Origin: Coemansia sp. RSA 922 | Taxonomy: Eukaryota > Kickxellomycota > Kickxellomycetes > Kickxellales > Kickxellaceae | NCBI GenBank assembly: GCA_027577415.1 | Contig: JANBQS010000363.1 | Coordinates: 1-19,990 of the forward strand | Length of the DNA: 19,990 nt | Reading direction: 5' to 3' | Part shown: positions 15,475-19,990 of the stretch, in pieces | Numbering within the stretch: the first letter of the stretch is position 1 | Layout: each line of letters starts with the position of its first letter | Notes under the pieces: generated by a model | Database searches by the model: none | Seen by the model: only the letters and a program-made list of their open reading frames with translations | Told to the model about the DNA's origin: nothing | Program-made: the position numbers and the translations under genes

Positions 15475-17508
15475 ATGCGGTACGTCATAAGCATTGCGTG
15501 CCTCGCCATATTGGCAGCAGCTCAGCATGGTCGAGGGTCAGGAAGCGAGCCATTGCGTCAGAATCCCCTCGACCAAGACCTTCCGCATCAGTATACTCAT
15601 GACATCAAGCGGATGCCAGTGCAAGCACCAGTGCAAGCGCGTGAGCCAGCACGAGGCCCTCTGGGAAATCCACCACCTCGGTTAAACCCACCCGCCCTGC
15701 GTTACCCGTCGGCGCCACCCGGAGCTCCGCCGTACCCGCCCCAAGCAGTCAAGCCGCTATCAAGGCCAGCAGTTGCACACGGCGGCAACAATGGCAGTCC
15801 ACCCAACATTGTAGCGCAGCGCCCCTCTAAGCCCAAATCCATGAGCGAATCGGACGACATTATTAGCAATACAGATTTCGGCAGTGCTTTAGAGTTTGGG
15901 CCGCCATCTACTCCACACCCACCACCGCCAACGCTCAAGCGACCCCTCGAGCCAACTGCTCTCACAAATCCACAGCCACCCGAAAAAGATATCCCTGCAG
16001 CGTTAGGCGACAATTGGCCTGTATTTTCCGAGATCTTAGACACTATCTCGGCAATGGGTGGTGCGCTGAGCGACTTGAGCAGTAATAGTCTCGTGCCAAC
16101 TACGGCTGAGACCAATGTAGCAGCCGCCAGTTCAGTAGCCCCAACCGCACATTCGACCTCCGCAACCAAAAGCCAGCCCAAAACCCTACTCTCGTCCCCC
16201 GCACCCGCCACTACAGAAATGGTGCGCGCGTCGTCAGCTGTTCTTTGCTACAACGCGTCTTGCTCTGCGGTGGACGCCAATATCCATAATGACACGCAGC
16301 GGGCGGGAGGAGTCATCCGCATGCCTGCTAGCCAATATGCAACCGATCTGCTGACGATGCCGACGCAAGACGTACTGGGCGACGTAAGACAAGAGCCGGG
16401 CAGCGGCATGGGCATGGGATATCATGGACACAGTATGGTGCGCGGCGTCAATATTGGCGGCTTCCTGGTTCCCGAGTTTTGGATAACACCATCGCTTATC
16501 GCTGCCATTCCCGAACCCAAACCAAACGACTATTTACAACTCTGCAACCGATTGGGTCCCGAGGCTACGCTGAGTCTGATGCGGCAGCACTGGGAGTCGT
16601 GGGTCACCGAGTCCGAGATCCAACGTTTGGCAGCAGCAGGAATCACTCACTTGCGTATCCCCATTGGTCACTGGGAGTTTGTCGATTCAGACGAAGGATA
16701 TGTTCGTGGCGGTCTGCCCTATTTCAAGCGACTCGTGTATTGGGCTAACAGACATGGGTTAAAGGTTATCCCGGATATGCATACAGCGCCGGGCAGTCAA
16801 AACGGATTCGACAATTCGGGGTCGACTAACGGCGTGAATTGGACAAAGGACCAGCGTAACGTTTTGTTATCCAAACGCGCACTGCAAACGATGCTCAAAT
16901 ACATCGCCAGCGACCCTATTATACTGGCTACCACCGACGCTGTAGACATGTTGAATGAGCCGTTCATCGATTCGTTAGATTTCGGACAGCTCTGGGAATA
17001 CGATACCGGTGGCCACATACTAATATCCAAAGGACTAGGTAAAACACCGCCAGTCATCTCTATTGTAGATCGTGGGTTCAAGGAGTTCAGCTGGTGGCAG
17101 TCGCGGTGGCCACAGGACTGGAATTCCAAGTACGCCGACGCGTGGCTGGATGCGCATCTGTACCATGTGTTTGATCGCAATATCGATGATTGGCCGCTGG
17201 AGAGACATTTGCGGCTCGTGTGTCAGAATGGAAGGGATTTAAGGGCCAACTCTACATCTTTCCCTATTATCGTCGGCGAGTGGTCGTTGGCATTACCGCA
17301 GGCTGCATTGAGGGGACGAGAGAACGAGGCAAGAAGAAGATTTGCCGAGGCTCAGCTGGATGCTTATGAATTGGGAGGAGCTGGCTGGATCTTTTGGTGC
17401 TTTAAAACAGAGGCATCGCCTGAGTGGTCGTTCTTGGAGGGGCTGGACCGCTCATGGATACCTCAACCCCTGACAAACAGAGAATTTTCGCCTATTTGCA
17501 AGTACTAG
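15475..17508 (+). CDS. GH5 subfamily 9 glucanase paralog 3 with long proline-rich N-terminal extension
   Basis: A 677-residue secreted protein. The first ATG (15475) gives a signal peptide MRYVISIACLAILAAAQ. Residues of about 17-175 are proline-rich (PPPRLNPPALRYPSAPPG, HPPPPTLKRP). Residues of about 176-320 are Ser/Thr/Ala-rich with a small cysteine pair (CYNASC, 258-263). The glucanase domain runs from about 321 to 677: RGVNIGGFLVPEFWITPSL, LRIPIGHWEF, DMHTAPGSQNGFDNSG, acid/base Glu495 in LNEP, HLYHVF, nucleophile Glu602 in VGEWS, WIFWCFKTE. It differs clearly from its two neighbours. LHG becomes MHT, the HDAF block after the acid/base becomes VDRGF, and the TTDCARWLNG disulfide loop after the nucleophile is missing. 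Both catalytic Glu are kept, so activity is likely but specificity may differ. The extension may anchor or space the enzyme in the wall. Confidence 0.92.
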   Translation: MRYVISIACLAILAAAQHGRGSGSEPLRQNPLDQDLPHQYTHDIKRMPVQAPVQAREPARGPLGNPPPRLNPPALRYPSAPPGAPPYPPQAVKPLSRPAVAHGGNNGSPPNIVAQRPSKPKSMSESDDIISNTDFGSALEFGPPSTPHPPPPTLKRPLEPTALTNPQPPEKDIPAALGDNWPVFSEILDTISAMGGALSDLSSNSLVPTTAETNVAAASSVAPTAHSTSATKSQPKTLLSSPAPATTEMVRASSAVLCYNASCSAVDANIHNDTQRAGGVIRMPASQYATDLLTMPTQDVLGDVRQEPGSGMGMGYHGHSMVRGVNIGGFLVPEFWITPSLIAAIPEPKPNDYLQLCNRLGPEATLSLMRQHWESWVTESEIQRLAAAGITHLRIPIGHWEFVDSDEGYVRGGLPYFKRLVYWANRHGLKVIPDMHTAPGSQNGFDNSGSTNGVNWTKDQRNVLLSKRALQTMLKYIASDPIILATTDAVDMLNEPFIDSLDFGQLWEYDTGGHILISKGLGKTPPVISIVDRGFKEFSWWQSRWPQDWNSKYADAWLDAHLYHVFDRNIDDWPLERHLRLVCQNGRDLRANSTSFPIIVGEWSLALPQAALRGRENEARRRFAEAQLDAYELGGAGWIFWCFKTEASPEWSFLEGLDRSWIPQPLTNREFSPICKY

Positions 17509-17580
17509 GGCTAGCTGAAAGTATCCATATGCTGTGAGTCAGGTACAACTTGCCGCCTTACATATATTTTCTGCATTTAA

Positions 17581-17841
17581 ATGTATCTTTTTTCTTCCAA
17601 ACCATTACAGTCCAAAAAGCATGGCAGAACTTTACCGTTGAAACTGCTCTACGCGAGGGGTGTGAGCAACAAAGGTAATGGCCTCTACAAATTAATGCCA
17701 TTGATGCTTTCGCTCATGGCTCTAAACAAGAACGATATGTCTATTACGACTCAGATCGTGCTGCTCACTGACAAGATTGACACCCAATACCTCGGCAAAT
17801 GCTCACTTATTAAGCAGCTCACGCCTCAAATGCTCGAGTAG
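17581..17841 (+). CDS. Doubtful 86-residue ORF
   Basis: I do not recognise this ORF. ATG 17581 follows an in-frame TAA directly, so the frame cannot extend upstream. Codons from about residue 35 onward look coding (CTC TAC, GCT CTA AAC AAG AAC GAT, CTC ACT GAC AAG ATT GAC), ending SLIKQLTPQMLE. The first residues cover a T-rich tract ending in CAG (17610) that looks like a splice acceptor, so the true exon could begin there. A second frame over the same bases also reads protein-like segments interrupted by stops, which suggests a decayed fragment. It lies only 72 bases after the GH5 paralog 3 stop. Confidence 0.25.
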   Translation: MYLFSSKPLQSKKHGRTLPLKLLYARGVSNKGNGLYKLMPLMLSLMALNKNDMSITTQIVLLTDKIDTQYLGKCSLIKQLTPQMLE

Positions 17842-18501
17842 ACAACCGTATTCTATGTACTGGTTTCCACGCTTCGAATTTTGAGGTTGTTTTTCCAAGC
17901 TTTGCGCTCTTTCCATCTTATCTAATGGCCAAAACAAGCCACTACAATTGTCCACAGCAGCTAGCAGTTTCAACAGCTTTTTTGTATCCGAGATACGGCT
18001 GGTATGAAAAAAAAATACATTTCTAGCATTGTTGTGACAGGTCTGCCCGAGCAAAGAAAGCCTCCTGGACCACCAGACTGTACACGGTGTTGGCATTAGT
18101 GATTGTGTTTAAGCAAGCGCCTAAGCTTACACAAGCCCACTGACCGATTCATGTTCAAAATAGCGATACATCTTTGATCTCGGCGTTCAATCATAGCCAA
18201 GTGATCAAAATATCACTTTGCTGTTCTGCTTTTTGATCTTCGTTATTTATTTTCGTTATTTATTTTCCTACTCTTTAAGAAATGCATATAGTTCAGTGTA
18301 CTTTCGTAGGGCGTAAACAAGAGGTATACTTGTGCTTGTTGATACTAAGCTAGAGATGAAATAAAATATGTACTAATGAAAAGCAAAAAAGTAGTTGGGC
18401 TTTCGATAGCAAATAGCGCGTCATTGGATCTGCCATTCCTATCGAGAGAACTCTGCCACAGACGATGGGAGGAGTGTAGAGAACAGCACTACCTATAGGC
18501 G
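17842..18501. other. AT-rich intergenic region
   Basis: I cannot support a gene here. A minus-strand open frame across 17803-18096 has mixed composition and no ATG-proximal support. Small structures are a 13-base tandem duplication TTCGTTATTTATT (18239-18264) and an inverted repeat AGTGAT...ATCACT (18200-18217). Confidence 0.45.
18239..18264. repeat. 13-base direct tandem duplication
   Basis: TTCGTTATTTATT occurs twice back to back in an AT-rich gap. It is probably a simple slippage duplication; no function is implied. Confidence 0.7.
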
Positions 18502-18738
18502 CTAATCCTTTACTATCTCAAAAAGGTCCATGTCTATCACCTGGATAGCCGTGACTAGACCTCTTTCAACAAACTCCTGGTGCCTGGCTTGTATAGTTGT
18601 GTCGTCGGCCTGATACAACTCCTTCAGCTGCACCTTTAGCTCATCTGAGTCAAGAGGGCCACTGAAATCAATGATGATGAAATAAATGAGCACATAGTAC
18701 ATCCTATCGATCGTCACAGTGTAAGTTGTAGCTTCCAT
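18502..18738 (-). CDS. Hypothetical protein or 3' exon of the repeat gene
   Basis: A 78-residue frame from ATG 18738. Residues 13-27 (MYYVLIYFIIIDFSG) are strongly hydrophobic. They are followed by a charged, helical part (SDELKVQLKELYQADDT) and end with VIDMDLFEIVKD. Composition and codons look coding. It is in the same frame as the end of the repeat ORF upstream (18817-19104 on the minus strand), separated by two stops. A candidate intron with donor GTGAGG at 18820 and acceptor ATAG at 18704 is 117 bases long and would join the two in frame, placing residue 13 directly after the upstream sequence. It is therefore either a small gene of its own or the last exon of that gene. I do not recognise the family. 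Confidence 0.45.
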   Translation of the reverse strand: MEATTYTVTIDRMYYVLIYFIIIDFSGPLDSDELKVQLKELYQADDTTIQARHQEFVERGLVTAIQVIDMDLFEIVKD

Positions 18739-18816
18739 GGTACCAAGGCACTGACGTCAATCTATGAGCCAACTGTACATATCCAGGAGCTTATACAGTT
18801 TGTTCATAACTTTTCC

Positions 18817-19877
18817 TCACTCCAGACCATAGTGATAGACATAGGTGTTTACAGGAGGTTCTGCTAGCCTCACTTGCTGATTAGCACTGACCTTGCCAGA
18901 CCTGTTGCCGAGACGTCCACTCTGGCAGCCTCTACTGCCACTTCCGCATTGAGCAGATATGTTGGTTTGCAGCTGAGTGTGGCTGGAGCCCAAGGTGCTT
19001 GCAAAGGTAAAAGTGGTAGCAGGTGGAGCAGGACCAGTTGAAGTAGGAGTCAGTAGTGTCAGACTGGCCTGAGTAGGAGCATTTGAAGCAGGAGATGCTG
19101 TCACAGTAGTGGTTGGTGCAAAGCCAGTCAGTGCAAAGCTGGTCGAAAAAATTTAGTCAAAGCCACTGGCAGAATGGTAGCCTGGGCAAAGCCAGTGGGA
19201 GCAGGACTGGTCGGAACTGCTGGCATGGATGTGAACTGAGTAGGACCCATCTGACCAACAAAAGTCGTAGGCAGATTATGAGGCGGTGTCGTGATAGTTG
19301 TCTGAGCAAGGCCAGTGGGAGCCAGAGCTGCTGACATTGCCACAGCCTGAGCAAGAGCAGATAGGCCAAAAGCAGCCTGAGTAGGATTTGCTGGCATAGC
19401 TGTGGCTGGGGAGAAACTTGTCTGAGCAATGCCTGATGGAACTGGAGCTGCTGGCAGAACAAAAGCAGTTGGGGCTAGAGTGGTCTGCATAGAGGCAGCC
19501 AGAGCTGCTGGCAGAATGATAGTCTGGGCAAAGCCAGTCAGAGCAATGCCAGTCAGTGCAATGCCAGTTGGAGCAATGCCAGTCAGCGCAATGCCAGTCA
19601 GCACAATGCCAGTCAGTGCAATGCCAGTCAGAGCAAATGCAGTAGATAGAGCAGGAGTTGCTGTCATAAAAGTGTCCAGAGTAGAACTGATAGGAGTAAT
19701 AGTCTGAGTGAGTCCAGTCAGAGTAGGAGGCACTGGTGTCATTGTGAGTTGAACATGAGCAGACATAGTAATGTCAGTCAATGCAGCAGGTGTAATAACG
19801 TTAGTCTGAGCACCCTGGCTGAACTTGCTCCAACTGACAGGGAACCAACTGGTAGCACCATTGCCATTGGGGGACAT
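18817..19877 (-). pseudogene. Ala/Thr/Pro repeat protein gene, frameshifted
   Basis: Two minus-strand frames make one gene broken by a single frameshift. The first runs from ATG 19877 (MSPNGNGATSWFPVSW) to a TGA at 19128-19130. The second continues the same repeat theme to a TGA at 18817-18819. They must join between about 19152 and 19130, where the minus strand has a T6 run; one missing base there, or a -1 shift, restores about 353 residues. The product is rich in Ala, Thr, Pro and Leu. It is built from degenerate units of the form LTGFAQTTILPAAL, including an array of five-residue LTGIA repeats, and has no signal peptide. After the repeats come a Gly/Ser/Arg-rich part and the end LAEPPVNTYVYHYGLE. 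Function is unknown; a sequencing error, a real pseudogene or a spliced gene are all possible. Confidence 0.5.
19533..19637. repeat. 15-bp tandem repeat, 7 units
   Basis: Seven consecutive 15-base units of consensus GCCAGTCAGNGCAAT (plus strand), with changes mostly at two positions. On the minus strand each unit encodes five residues of the LTGIA type, in frame with the repeat protein. The unit length is a multiple of three, so copy-number change keeps the frame. Related diverged units are scattered from about 19060 to 19760. Confidence 0.92.
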
Positions 19878-19990
19878 CTTGATACCTGAAATTACCAACT
19901 TTCTTTCTAAACATGGCTGTGATTTCAGTAATTCGTGATTCAGGTGATATTTTGAACATTATTAGGTTTCTAGCAGCATGAAAAGACATG

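Noticed and set aside
15702..16211. 169-codon minus-strand frame opposite the proline-rich part of GH5 paralog 3
   Set aside because: Proline-rich coding gives Gly-rich antisense frames without stops. It has no independent support.
17803..18096. 97-codon minus-strand ORF after the GH5 array
   Set aside because: Mixed composition, no promoter and no recognisable motif. It overlaps the end of the plus-strand ORF at 17581-17841, and neither frame has decisive support.
19429..19707. Plus-strand ORF with a PVSAM repeat
   Set aside because: The 15-bp repeats lack stops in several frames. The minus-strand frame is far longer and continues across the frameshift.

Overview
The window looks like nuclear DNA of a fungus, most likely from the Kickxellomycotina (Coemansia-like). 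Four things point there: the recognisable genes are uninterrupted single ORFs, intergenic regions are compact with TATA boxes and pyrimidine-rich leaders, the GH5 subfamily-9 exo-beta-1,3-glucanases and RNase H2C are fungal in type, and the 562-residue protein with an F-box-like N-terminus (LPQHIIQRIV...LLWVCSNFR) resembles a family I recall as greatly expanded in Coemansia. The genus is an inference from remembered families, not from a search.

Layout. 1-2131: AT-rich and sparse, with two minus-strand candidates, a small basic membrane protein (452-766) and a six-cysteine secreted peptide (1011-1205), plus promoters and a hairpin. 2132-3378: two small plus-strand genes, one unrecognised and one apparently secreted. 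4137-6425: secreted GH20 beta-N-acetylhexosaminidase with a C-terminal LamG-like domain. 6596-8284: F-box-like protein. 8565-9491 and 9653-10135: RAD10/ERCC1 and RNase H2 subunit C, adjacent and co-oriented. 11383-17508: three tandem GH5_9 exo-beta-1,3-glucanase paralogs; the third has a secreted proline-rich extension of about 300 residues and a remodelled catalytic domain. 17509-19990: a doubtful small ORF, then a minus-strand Ala/Thr/Pro repeat gene that carries a frameshift at a homopolymer and may contain one intron. All confident genes from 2132 to 17508 are on the plus strand; minus-strand genes lie only at the two ends.

How the genes fit together. The GH20 enzyme (chitin oligosaccharides) and the three GH5 enzymes (beta-1,3-glucan) act on the two main fungal wall polymers outside the cell. 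That fits wall remodelling or feeding on other fungi or arthropods; the sequence does not decide between these. RAD10 and RNase H2C are both genome-maintenance genes, but they are monocistronic neighbours rather than an operon. I found no tRNA, rRNA, CRISPR array or recognisable transposon. The best candidates for something new are the third GH5 paralog, the broken repeat gene, a possible coding ORF antisense to the RAD10 start, and two strong TATA boxes with no ORF behind them at 10.2-10.6 kb.
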